A DNA stretch of 7,776 nucleotides, from NCBI GenBank assembly GCA_964353875.1, contig CAYGXU010000135.1, positions 1 through 7,776 of the forward strand. Direction: 5' to 3'. Shown piece by piece: positions 1 to 6,598 of the stretch. Both the position numbers and the translations under genes were made by a program. The notes beneath the pieces were generated by a model, which worked only from the letters and a program-made list of their open reading frames with translations, did no database searches and was not told the origin of the DNA. Every line of letters begins with the position of its first letter. Position 1 is the stretch's first letter. Origin of the DNA: MGNI01 sp964353875 (GTDB lineage Bacteria > Chloroflexota > Anaerolineae > Anaerolineales > E44-bin32).

Positions 1-2
1 TG

Positions 3-412
3 AAGCGCGGTGGGGCATATTACTCAGCAACTTGCGACGCAATTACTGAATGCGCATTATAATGGCCCGGGAGAAACTCATATCGTCAACACCCGCCACA
101 AGGGCGCTATCGCTGACCGGCTCAGCCGATTGGGTGCTGGAAATGCCCAGTAAGGTTGATCGAAAAGGGATTCATCCACTCAAGGCAGAACCACAACCCG
201 TAGTTTGCTTTGATTTGCTGGCGCGTATGAAATCATATGAACTATTAACGGTGCAAGCTGCTATGACCGGTGATCAGGCTGCCGCGTATGAAGCGCTACT
301 AACGCATCCACTCGGACCGAAATCAAGCCAGGTGCAAGCCGTCCTGGACGATATGCTGCTGACCCACCGTCCCTATCTTCCTCAAATCTTCCCCAAAGGA
401 AGCCGATTGTGA
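3..412 (+). pseudogene. GH4 glycosidase, C-terminal part, two frameshifts (6-phospho-beta-glucosidase-like)
   Basis: The coding signal enters from outside the window and is read in three frames. Positions 3-50 give KRGGAYYSATCDAITE. From about 52 the next frame gives AHYNGPGETHIVNTRHKGAIAD. From about 120 a third frame gives SADWVLEMPSKVDRKGIHPL and runs to the TGA at 410-412. Joined, this matches the end of GH4 enzymes of the LicH/6-phospho-beta-glucosidase type: the RGGAYYS block, VNT(R)xxGAIAD-(LP)AD, a K-SYELLTVQAAMTGD helix, hHPL, and a final YLPQIFP. Each junction fits one extra base, around 48-57 and 115-124. The NAD-binding N-terminus is outside the window. GH4 enzymes use NAD+ and a divalent metal, act in the cytoplasm, and many cleave phosphorylated disaccharides. 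The reading frame is either truly broken or carries sequencing errors. Any ATG near 50 is not a real start. The family call is firm; the exact substrate is not. Confidence 0.8.
395..400 (+). promoter_or_regulatory. Ribosome binding site for the kinase GTG start
   Basis: AAAGGA lies eight bases upstream of the GTG at 409, inside the end of the GH4 frame. It supports GTG as the kinase start. The four-base GTGA overlap with the GH4 stop suggests coupled translation. Confidence 0.6.
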
Positions 413-1410
413 CCGAATACTTCATTGGTTTTGATGTCGGTGGAACGAAAACCCACGCCCTGATTGTAAACGAACAAGGTGAGGCGTGTGGTTTTGGTAA
501 AGCCGGATCTGGCAACCATGAAGTTGTAGGTTATGATGGGTTTTTAATCGCTGTGGATGAAGCCTGTAACCAGGCTCTCGCACAATCAAAAATCTCAAAG
601 GACCAGATTTCCGGAGCGGGTTTTGGGGTGGGCGGGTATGACTGGCCTTCACAGTATCAAGATCATATGGACGCCATTCATAAATTGGGATTGAATGCCC
701 CGGTGGAATTGGTGAATGATGCAATCATCGGTTTGGTTGCTGGGGCTAAAAATGGCTGGGGGATAGCGGTGGTCTCAGGGACGGGCTGCAATTGTTGGGG
801 TTGGGACGATAAGCGCAATATGGCCCATCTCACCGGGGGTGGAGACCGGATGGGGGAAGCCTGCGGGGCGAATGAGTTAATTGTTGAAGCGATTCGCAGT
901 ATCTCACGTGCCTGGTCCTGCCGCGGACCGGAGACGAAACTAACCGAAGCCTTTATGCGTGTCACCGGTGCGAAAAGCTCAGAAGACTTATTAGAAGGTT
1001 TGGTAATGAACCATTATCATGTCAACGCTGATTCAGCTCGACTGGTTTTTCAGACAGCAGCAGAAGGTGATTTGGTTGCGCAGAATTTAGTTAAATGGGC
1101 GGGTGAAAGCCTGGCAGATCTAGCTCTTGGGGTCATCCGGAAACTTAAAATTGAAGATCGCCGGTTTGAAGTGATTCTGGCAGGAAATCTTTACAATGCT
1201 GGGGAGGCCATGATCGGACCTATGCGTTCAAAGATCCAAATAGTTGCTCCTGGGGCAATAATGGTTCGGCTGAGAGTCCCGCCGGTGATTGGCGCAGTTT
1301 TGTTGGGCATGCAAGGGGCGGGGCGTGATGGGTTTAGGGTACGTGGGAATCTCATTCGCACCACAAAAACATTTCTCGCCGAAGAATCTGCTGAAATTGC
1401 GGCTCAATGA
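409..1410 (+). CDS. BadF/BadG/BcrA/BcrD-family sugar kinase (N-acetylglucosamine kinase-like)
   Basis: This 333-residue protein has the actin-like ATPase fold of the BadF/NAGK group. The phosphate-1 motif DVGGTKTHALI is at residues 9-19. The catalytic-aspartate region LVNDAIIGLVAG is at 101-112, with D104 aligning to the base of NAGK-type kinases. The phosphate-2 motif VSGTGCNCWG is at 122-131. A GGGDRMGEACG loop at 143-153 replaces the more usual GDEGSG. The adenosine-site motif VILAGNLYNAG is at 255-265, followed by PPVIGAVLLG at 291-300. Length is normal for the family, and there is no signal peptide or membrane segment, so it is cytoplasmic. The family includes GlcNAc and other hexosamine kinases as well as 2-hydroxyacyl-CoA dehydratase activators. 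The sugar-operon setting and the lack of dehydratase genes favour a sugar kinase. It overlaps the GH4 stop by four bases and was probably cotranscribed with it. The substrate is unproven; GlcNAc, glucose or a beta-disaccharide are possible. Confidence 0.85.
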   Translation: MTEYFIGFDVGGTKTHALIVNEQGEACGFGKAGSGNHEVVGYDGFLIAVDEACNQALAQSKISKDQISGAGFGVGGYDWPSQYQDHMDAIHKLGLNAPVELVNDAIIGLVAGAKNGWGIAVVSGTGCNCWGWDDKRNMAHLTGGGDRMGEACGANELIVEAIRSISRAWSCRGPETKLTEAFMRVTGAKSSEDLLEGLVMNHYHVNADSARLVFQTAAEGDLVAQNLVKWAGESLADLALGVIRKLKIEDRRFEVILAGNLYNAGEAMIGPMRSKIQIVAPGAIMVRLRVPPVIGAVLLGMQGAGRDGFRVRGNLIRTTKTFLAEESAEIAAQ

Positions 1411-1490
1411 TCCTGCAATATGACGTCGATCATAATCAGTCAATGAGAATTGGGTACACCGCCAATTATATTGACTTGTTTTTTGAAATT

Positions 1491-1519
1491 TGGACTTTTT
1501 TCTTCTCTACGTTTATACT
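1491..1519 (+). promoter_or_regulatory. Candidate sigma-70 promoter for the nucleoside hydrolase
   Basis: TGGACT (1491-1496) and TATACT (1514-1519) are separated by 17 bp. The -10 matches the consensus at five of six bases and the -35 at four. It lies about 190 bp before the nucleoside hydrolase, in the gap after the kinase, and would leave a long leader. Apart from this and the hairpin at 1638-1657, I see no coding sequence in 1411-1708. The bases ACGTTTA across the -10 resemble half of the operator found near the regulator, but only weakly. Confidence 0.35.
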
Positions 1520-1637
1520 CGATGGCATATGCCCGCCCAGAAAGCGAATGTGGCCATTGTAACGAGCTATATATTATGGAGTCCTCACTATGGCCTTCCT
1601 TATGCAATTTCCCTTCGATTGGCGCAATCAATTCATT

Positions 1638-1657
1638 CATGGTCTCAGGTGACCATG
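1638..1657 (+). repeat. Inverted repeat in the nucleoside hydrolase leader
   Basis: CATGGTC (1638-1644) and GACCATG (1651-1657) are perfect 7-bp arms around the 6-base loop TCAGGT. No run of T follows, so this is not a typical intrinsic terminator. It could be an RNA hairpin or an operator 50 bp upstream of the gene. Repeats of this size are expected by chance a few times in a window this long, so weight is low. Confidence 0.25.
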
Positions 1658-1686
1658 TTTATCTAATGTGACGGATACCTTTTCCG

Positions 1687-1693
1687 AAGGAGG
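1687..1693 (+). promoter_or_regulatory. Strong but distant ribosome binding site for the nucleoside hydrolase
   Basis: AAGGAGG is a full-strength Shine-Dalgarno sequence but lies 15 bases before the ATG at 1709, longer than the usual 5-10. No closer in-frame ATG, GTG or TTG exists, and the conserved N-terminus begins only a few residues after M1, so 1709 is kept. The arms CCTT (1678-1681) and AAGG (1687-1690) could pair and partly cover the site. Confidence 0.5.
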
Positions 1694-1708
1694 AATAAGC
1701 ATAGCCAG

Positions 1709-2587
1709 ATGAGAAATAAAATCTTACTGGACACCGATATCGGCAGTGACATCGATGATGCTGTTTGCCTTGCGTATCTGCTAGCCAACCCGCGCTGTGA
1801 ACTGGTGGGGATCACCACCGTGACTGGGGAACCTGAAAAACGCGCTTGTATGGCCAGTGCGCTATGCATAGCAGCCGGAAAAGATATTCCTATTTATCCC
1901 GGTGCGCCTTTGCCGTTTCTGATAGATCAGCGTCAGCCAACGGCTCCACAGGCAGCCGTACTGGCTAATTGGGAACATCAAATGGATTTTCCCCAGGGAC
2001 AAGCGGTGGATTTCTTGCGTGACACCATTCGCGCTTATCCTGGGGAGATCACTCTACTCACCATTGGCCCATTAACCAATATCGGTCTGCTTTTTAAATT
2101 GGATCCTGAAATCCCTTACCTGCTCAAAGAAATGGTGATGATGTGCGGTGTATTTACTAACCGTCTGGTCGATGTTGGCCCCGTTGAGTGGAACGCCACC
2201 CTCGATCCACATGCCACGGCGATCGTTTACAAAGCCTGCCCCAAGATGCACCGGTCAATCGGTTTGGATGTTACCTGTCAGGTGCAGATGTCGTCTGAAG
2301 AAGTGCGACAGCGCTTCCAAACGCCGCTGCTCAGGCTGGTGTTAGATTTTGCTGAAGTCTGGTTTCAAAAACAAGATCGCATCACCTTCCATGATCCATT
2401 AGCCGCGGCGACCATCTTCAATCCTCAGATATGCGGTTTCGAGCGCGGGTTAGTGGAGGTTGAACTGAGCAATTCGCGCTTGATGGGCGTTACCCATTGG
2501 GATCCCGATGCGAAGACCAAGCCTCATGAGGTTGCTCTAAAGGTGGATGCAGACCTATTCTTTAAAGAGTACTTTTCCGTTTTCTAA
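1709..2587 (+). CDS. Inosine/uridine-preferring nucleoside hydrolase family protein
   Basis: This 292-residue protein has the size and motif order of IUNH-fold hydrolases, which split the N-glycosidic bond of nucleosides to give a base and ribose. The N-terminal calcium/ribose signature is DTDIGSDIDDA at residues 8-18. This is the form with two extra residues compared with the classic DTDPGIDDA. GPLTNIGLL is at 120-128. MCG at 145-147 stands where MGG is usual. EWN at 160-162 matches the EFN ribose-binding motif, and DP follows at 166-167. HDPLAAA at 228-234 holds the conserved His and calcium-ligand Asp. No signal peptide is present, so it is cytoplasmic. Neighbours are a sugar kinase upstream and remnant sequence then a beta-mannosidase downstream, so nucleoside salvage is not an obvious theme. 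The true substrate could be a nucleoside or another N-glycoside. The family call is firm and the substrate unknown. Confidence 0.9.
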   Translation: MRNKILLDTDIGSDIDDAVCLAYLLANPRCELVGITTVTGEPEKRACMASALCIAAGKDIPIYPGAPLPFLIDQRQPTAPQAAVLANWEHQMDFPQGQAVDFLRDTIRAYPGEITLLTIGPLTNIGLLFKLDPEIPYLLKEMVMMCGVFTNRLVDVGPVEWNATLDPHATAIVYKACPKMHRSIGLDVTCQVQMSSEEVRQRFQTPLLRLVLDFAEVWFQKQDRITFHDPLAAATIFNPQICGFERGLVEVELSNSRLMGVTHWDPDAKTKPHEVALKVDADLFFKEYFSVF

Positions 2588-2616
2588 ATCTGGGTCTATC
2601 CACGAAGCCAATTCGC

Positions 2617-2710
2617 TGCTGCTTTGCTGGGCTTATCTTCGTTGCCCTGCTACCCACCATAATCGTCTATGACAACTAGCTTGCTGGAGCGAGCCCTCGT
2701 CGAAGGGATG
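2617..2710 (+). pseudogene. Possible remnant of an ABC sugar permease (MalG-type) C-terminus
   Basis: Just after the nucleoside hydrolase stop, one frame reads FAGLIFVALLPTIIVY (about 2623-2670) and then hits a stop. The next frame continues with LLERALVEGMRDAV (about 2681-2722). Joined, they resemble the last transmembrane helix and tail of MalG-type permeases, which often have a hydrophobic helix, LP-IIVY, an R-LVEGM motif and a short end. The hydrophobic run and the LVEGM motif are visible in the sequence. The permease identity is inference from a short match across a frame change. There is no upstream permease body, so at most this is a fossil. Confidence 0.25.
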
Positions 2711-3087
2711 CGAGACGCCGTATTCATTCCTGGGTTTTGGATGGAAAGAAGACTTGGAAAGCCTGTCTTTGTTGCTTTGTGGTTGGCGAGGCAGCGATCG
2801 GAAATTGGTCGGATGAGTGAGCTTGGCCACCGACAACCGCTTCAATTGCGAAAGGAGCTTGAATTACTGCAGCCGCAAGAAGGCGAGGCCATGAAACGCG
2901 CAGTATGATTCACATCGCTGTTTTACAGCAAAGACAGGACTTGACTGATCCCAATGCAGAGAAATCTTGAATCTGCTAAGGTATCTGAGTTAAATGTGAT
3001 AGATTATTCTTGAAATTCTAGTTGGTGTTATCTGAAGAAAATGCGCAATTCTGAGAAGCGACAAGGGGAAATAATGAAGAGGGACAG
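2711..3087 (+). other. Intergenic stretch without a recognisable gene
   Basis: An open frame continuing from 2669 to 2908 (79 codons from an ATG without a Shine-Dalgarno) has no recognisable family and is probably leftover coding sequence. From 2909 to 3087 the DNA is AT-rich and noncoding. It has weak promoter-like pairs, for example TTGAAT (2967) and TTAAAT (2990) spaced by 17, each only four of six. The odd palindrome GCTG-TTTTA-CAGC lies near 2922-2934. No clear terminator follows the nucleoside hydrolase. Confidence 0.4.
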
Positions 3088-3141
3088 ATGAACCGTTACA
3101 CTATGAGAGTATTCGATATTATCGAGGAGCATGTCATATGA
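3088..3141 (+). CDS. Possible 17-residue leader peptide coupled to the beta-mannosidase
   Basis: An ATG at 3088 follows AGAGGG (3078-3083) at four bases and opens a frame reading MNRYTMRVFDIIEEHVI. Its TGA at 3139-3141 overlaps the beta-mannosidase ATG at 3138 as ATGA. The mannosidase Shine-Dalgarno GAGGAG lies inside this mini-ORF. That layout allows ribosomes finishing the short frame to restart on the enzyme gene. The peptide matches no family I know, and an open frame this short can arise by chance. Confidence 0.3.
   Translation: MNRYTMRVFDIIEEHVI
3113..3125 (+). repeat. 13-bp inverted repeat at the beta-mannosidase ribosome binding site
   Basis: TCGATA and TATCGA flank a single T (3113-3125), overlapping the first bases of the Shine-Dalgarno GAGGAG (3124-3129). 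It is too tight for a hairpin but could be a protein-binding site. It may equally be chance. Confidence 0.2.
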
Positions 3142-5684
3142 AACAGATCGATCTAAATGGCTTGTGGCAACTATGTCAAAGTGCTCCTGGGGCTGGAGAT
3201 GCGCAACGCTGGTATCAAGCTGGTATTCCAACTGGTTTAGCTATTCAGGCTCAAGTACCGGGTGATGTCCACCTTGATCTTATTCGCGCTGGCTGTATTA
3301 AGGAACCACTGTTCGGTAAGAATGTTTTTGATTGTCAATGGGTCGAGGCTTGTGATTGGTGGTATATGCGCACCTTTACGGTTGAAAAGAATTTTCTTGC
3401 CCAGTCTGATCAAATTGAGTTGTATGCAAGCGGCCTCGACCTCACGGCTCAAATCTGGCTTAATGGCGAATTTGTAGGAAGTCATAACAATCAATTTATC
3501 CCCGCCGCTTTTAATGTATCTGATATCATCCGCCCTGGCGAAAACATGCTTGTTATCCGCATGGACGTTGGGCTGCAGGCAGCTCCCAATGACCGTCGGC
3601 GCTATATACACATAAGCGATTTGCCTGCAAGTGGGCTGCCCAGAATGTGGATGCGTAAGGCACAATTTTCTTTCGGTTGGGATTGGGCGCCTCGTCTTCT
3701 CACCTGTGGAATCTGGCGTCCAATATTTCTGCGTTCTTATAAACAGATAGCGATTCGTAGCGTATACATCGTTCCTCATTTGGAAACTAAGACAGCCATC
3801 ATCTCTATCCAGATTGAGATTGAAAGCTTCGCAGTGGAAAAAATCGCGCCTTGTTTGACTGTTGAGATTAGAGGTAATGAGATCTATTCCCAAAAGACTC
3901 AAATTGAACTTCAACCAGGAGTCAATCTCATAGAGACTGAGGTGTCTGTCCCAGATCCTGTCCTCTGGTGGCCGCGGTCATTAGGGCAACCTTACTTATA
4001 TGATTTTTATCTAGAGCTGAAAGGAGAGGAAATTCTAGATTGCTATGAGACGCAGTTCGGTATCCGAAAAGTCAGCCTACTGCAGGAGCCCTTGTCAGAT
4101 GACGAAGGGATTTCATTCACCATTAATATCAACGACCAGCCGGTTTTTTGTAAAGGGGCTAATTGGGTGCCAGCTGATTCTATCCCTGCCAGGGTAACTG
4201 AAGAGAAATATAAATCGCTGATTGCAGCCGCTGCAGAATGTAATTTCAATATGTTTCGCGTCTGGGGCGGAGGAATCTATGAGGATCCATATTTCTATCA
4301 CTTATGCGACCAGGCAGGGATAATGGTTTGGCAGGATTTTATGTTCGCCTGTTCTCTCTATCCGGATGATGATCCCGAGTTTTGCCAAGCTGTTGGGCAC
4401 GAAGCAAGAACAATTATCAAGCAGTTGCGGAACCATCCAAGTATCGTTTTATGGTGTGGCAATAACGAGAATGATTGGATCTACTTGCGTCGAGTACATA
4501 CTGGCTGGGAATTGCCGATCTTCTATGGAGGAAAAATTTACCATGAGATCCTGCCCTCAATCTGTAAAGAACTGGATCCCTTCCGCCCATATTGGCCTTC
4601 TAGTCCCTATGGAGGGGATGAAGCCAACAGCGAACTGATAGGAGATCGACATCACTGGGATGTGCCTATCGGAATAGCAGATCCAGTTGAACGAGTGAAT
4701 TTCTATCGATGGGCAGAGGATAGAGGGAAATTTATAAGTGAATACGGTTTTCTTTCTCCACCTGTTGAGGAAAGTCTACCTCGCTTTCTGCCTGCTAATG
4801 AAATCTGTAGGGATGCACCAAGCTGGAATTTCCACAATAACCTTTTTGAGAAGGATAGTTTGAGAACTTGTCTTCAGCAATACTGGCAAGAATCTGAGGC
4901 GCTATCATTGGAAGAATATATTATGGCTTCCCAGATTATCCAAGCCGAAGCATTGAAATTCTCTTTGGAGGAATTCCGTCACCGTAAATTTCGCACTAGC
5001 GGCGCCTTGTTTTGGATGTATTCTGATTGCTGGGGATCCATTAGTTGGTCGATCGTGGACTATTATTTGAATAAGAAGCCGGCTTTCTATTATGTTCGAC
5101 GGGCTTTGGTCCCATTACTGATTTCCTTTCATGAAGTAGAAAGTGAATTGATGCTTTGGTTGACGAATGACTCACTCAAAGATTATGAATGTCTGGTTGA
5201 ATATGGCATTTTGAATTTGATGACGTCTGCCAGTCATGTAGAGACGATAGAAGTCGTCAGTTATGCGAACAGTGCTCGCTCAATAATGCATTTACCCAAA
5301 ATGGATATTCCTGATGAGCAGAAGAGATATACCATGCCTTTTGCCAAACTTCATATCGATGGTCGTATTACAAATAGCAATCGTCATTTCATGACAGGCT
5401 TCAAGTTTAACGAGTTGCACATACCTCAGTCCAACATACAATACCATTTAGAAGAAGTTGGAGACCAGCAATTTCGGCTGGAATTGGAATCGAATGCTTT
5501 CGCATGGGCTGTGAGGGTTAAAGTTCCCCCCTGTGTATATCTTGAGGACAATTATTTTGATTTGCTTCCAGGACAAAAATACGAAATAGGGCTTTCTGGC
5601 CCTGCAATAGAAATAGCTAAACTGCAGGTTGGGTCTATGAGATTCGGAGCAAATTACTCGCATGATCCTGGTAGTGGTGAATGA
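3138..5684 (+). CDS. Beta-mannosidase, glycoside hydrolase family 2
   Basis: This 848-residue enzyme should remove terminal beta-linked mannose from the non-reducing end of manno-oligosaccharides or N-glycan cores. Its length fits GH2 beta-mannosidases (about 800-900). Residues 1-200 form the sugar-binding jelly roll, ending in WMRKAQFSFGWDWAPRL (171-187) and GIWRP (191-195), typical of this subfamily. An Ig-like domain covers about 200-310 and the TIM barrel about 310-650. The barrel carries FCKGANWVPAD (337-347), FRVWGGGIYED (373-383) and VWQDFMFA (397-404). The acid/base is E444 in WCGNNEN, and the nucleophile is E535 in FISEYGF. Their spacing of 91 residues is normal. The remaining 190 residues are C-terminal beta domains. 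There is no signal peptide, so it is cytoplasmic and its substrate must be imported. The ATG at 3138 has GAGGAG eight bases upstream. The downstream isomerase could process the mannose released. Confidence 0.95.
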   Translation: MKQIDLNGLWQLCQSAPGAGDAQRWYQAGIPTGLAIQAQVPGDVHLDLIRAGCIKEPLFGKNVFDCQWVEACDWWYMRTFTVEKNFLAQSDQIELYASGLDLTAQIWLNGEFVGSHNNQFIPAAFNVSDIIRPGENMLVIRMDVGLQAAPNDRRRYIHISDLPASGLPRMWMRKAQFSFGWDWAPRLLTCGIWRPIFLRSYKQIAIRSVYIVPHLETKTAIISIQIEIESFAVEKIAPCLTVEIRGNEIYSQKTQIELQPGVNLIETEVSVPDPVLWWPRSLGQPYLYDFYLELKGEEILDCYETQFGIRKVSLLQEPLSDDEGISFTININDQPVFCKGANWVPADSIPARVTEEKYKSLIAAAAECNFNMFRVWGGGIYEDPYFYHLCDQAGIMVWQDFMFACSLYPDDDPEFCQAVGHEARTIIKQLRNHPSIVLWCGNNENDWIYLRRVHTGWELPIFYGGKIYHEILPSICKELDPFRPYWPSSPYGGDEANSELIGDRHHWDVPIGIADPVERVNFYRWAEDRGKFISEYGFLSPPVEESLPRFLPANEICRDAPSWNFHNNLFEKDSLRTCLQQYWQESEALSLEEYIMASQIIQAEALKFSLEEFRHRKFRTSGALFWMYSDCWGSISWSIVDYYLNKKPAFYYVRRALVPLLISFHEVESELMLWLTNDSLKDYECLVEYGILNLMTSASHVETIEVVSYANSARSIMHLPKMDIPDEQKRYTMPFAKLHIDGRITNSNRHFMTGFKFNELHIPQSNIQYHLEEVGDQQFRLELESNAFAWAVRVKVPPCVYLEDNYFDLLPGQKYEIGLSGPAIEIAKLQVGSMRFGANYSHDPGSGE

Positions 5685-5698
5685 TTGTGTGTCTTGAG

Positions 5699-5728
5699 TT
5701 CACATATTCATTGGAGGTAGCCTATATT
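5699..5728 (+). promoter_or_regulatory. Candidate sigma-70 promoter for the isomerase gene
   Basis: TTCACA (5699-5704) and TATATT (5723-5728), each five of six to consensus, are separated by 18 bp, directly after the beta-mannosidase stop. The predicted start of transcription, about 5735, falls in the 10-bp palindrome GGCAATTGCC (5730-5739). The leader of about 190 nt to the isomerase contains no recognisable gene. I see no terminator between the mannosidase and this promoter, so readthrough is also possible. Confidence 0.4.
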
Positions 5729-5729
5729 G

Positions 5730-5739
5730 GGCAATTGCC
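5730..5739 (+). repeat. 10-bp perfect palindrome at the predicted transcription start
   Basis: GGCAATTGCC is self-complementary and sits two bases after the candidate -10, a position where a repressor would block transcription. Symmetry does not extend further, and several 10-bp palindromes are expected in a window this long. Only the position makes it notable. Confidence 0.2.
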
Positions 5740-5911
5740 TCAACACTAATCGAGTTCGGGCAGGTTTTATGCCATAGATCACCCGATTGAAGTTGCCCCA
5801 TCTTTGATTAGAACAAGAGGCAAGTCGCAGGCATGACCTTTCATTGCCTATAGCGAGGGTAGGTAAGACTTGTACCGAGGATATGTTATGTCACCATCGA
5901 TACCTTGGCTT

Positions 5912-5917
5912 CGGAGG
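5912..5917 (+). promoter_or_regulatory. Ribosome binding site that fixes the isomerase start at 5925
   Basis: CGGAGG lies seven bases before the ATG at 5925. The frame is open back to a TTG at 5844, but that codon has no Shine-Dalgarno and the extra 27 residues look unlike the family. Confidence 0.65.
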
Positions 5918-5924
5918 CCTATGG

Positions 5925-6464
5925 ATGATCACCCTTGAGGAATTGCAGCGTTCAAGAGAGCGAGTCCTAGCATTATTAGAACAAGCAAAAATTGCCTTAA
6001 CCCCGCAAGAGTATGCCAGGATAGAAATATCGGATCTCGGATTGGGGATGATAGCGACGATCGGGTTGCAGATTGTGACCTATGTCAATACCGGGCGGGT
6101 TTGTGCCAAGGAAATTATCCTCTTTCCACATCAGATATGCCCGGAGCATCGTCATCCTCCGGTGGGGGACGATCCGGGCAAGGAGGAGACATTCCGCTGT
6201 CGTTGGGGGGAGGTCTATCTCTACCTTCCAGGTGATCCGACGCATCACCCCAAAGCCATATTGCCAAAAGGACGAGAGGGTACGTTCTCGGTATGGAGAG
6301 AAGTGATCTTGCGACCCGGCGAGCAGTGCACATTACCGCCCAATACATTGCACTGGTTTCAGGCAGGCGAGCTTGGTGCGATCTTATCTGAATTCTCCAC
6401 CCACAGTCGGGATGAGTTGGACATTTTCACGGACCCGGAGATCCGTCGTGTTGCAGAAACTTAG
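5925..6464 (+). CDS. Cupin-type D-lyxose ketol-isomerase (D-lyxose/D-mannose isomerase)
   Basis: This 179-residue protein matches the YdaE-like D-lyxose isomerases almost end to end. These are single-domain cupins that interconvert D-lyxose and D-xylulose, and many also interconvert D-mannose and D-fructose. Family blocks visible are GLQIVTYVNTGRVCAKEIIL (47-66), CPEHRHPP (72-79), GKEETFRCRWGEVYLYLPG (85-103), LPPNTLHWFQAG (137-148) and SEFSTHSRDELDIFTDPEI (155-173). The metal site would be H75, H77, E88 and H143, with the spacing seen in the family. It is cytoplasmic and its length is normal with the ATG at 5925. It follows the beta-mannosidase by 240 bp, so conversion of released mannose to fructose is a likely role, by inference. 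The EC 5.3.1.15 family call is strong; the preferred sugar in the cell is open. Confidence 0.92.
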   Translation: MITLEELQRSRERVLALLEQAKIALTPQEYARIEISDLGLGMIATIGLQIVTYVNTGRVCAKEIILFPHQICPEHRHPPVGDDPGKEETFRCRWGEVYLYLPGDPTHHPKAILPKGREGTFSVWREVILRPGEQCTLPPNTLHWFQAGELGAILSEFSTHSRDELDIFTDPEIRRVAET

Positions 6465-6598
6465 GCACATCGTGCATAAGGATCGTGCAATGGTTACAAG
6501 GCTTTTTGCCGCGATCAGCTCTTTCCAGTGTATATGCGGCCCGTGAAGCTTGATTATCATTTTCAGTAGAAACTATCTATCCTGGTCAATTCATCAGG

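Noticed and set aside
50..118. ATG at 50 or 62 as a true gene start
   Set aside because: GH4 motifs are readable upstream and in other frames across this stretch, so the gene enters from outside the window.
466..475. Operator-like GTAAACGAAC in the kinase gene
   Set aside because: It matches only about one half of a unit, lies inside conserved coding sequence and has no promoter nearby; a chance match.
1440..1671. Short open frames on both strands between the kinase and the nucleoside hydrolase
   Set aside because: No Shine-Dalgarno, no recognisable motif, and an AT-rich composition like a promoter region.
2221..2230. Operator-like GATCGTTTAC in the nucleoside hydrolase gene
   Set aside because: It is a single half-site in coding sequence with no partner half, expected by chance.
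3006..3017. ATTCTTGAAATT repeated exactly at 7483-7494
   Set aside because: One or two 12-base repeats are expected by chance in a sequence this long, and the copies sit at different distances from their genes.
3131..3133. Alternative ATG for the beta-mannosidase
   Set aside because: It is out of frame with the enzyme and too close to GAGGAG; ATG 3138 is in frame with eight-base spacing.
3237..3914. 225-codon open frame on the minus strand
   Set aside because: It lies wholly inside the beta-mannosidase, whose conserved jelly-roll motifs prove the + strand frame. Its translation shows no known motif.
5844..5924. Longer form of the isomerase starting at TTG 5844
   Set aside because: TTG has no Shine-Dalgarno and the added residues do not resemble the family. 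ATG 5925 has CGGAGG at seven bases and gives the normal length.
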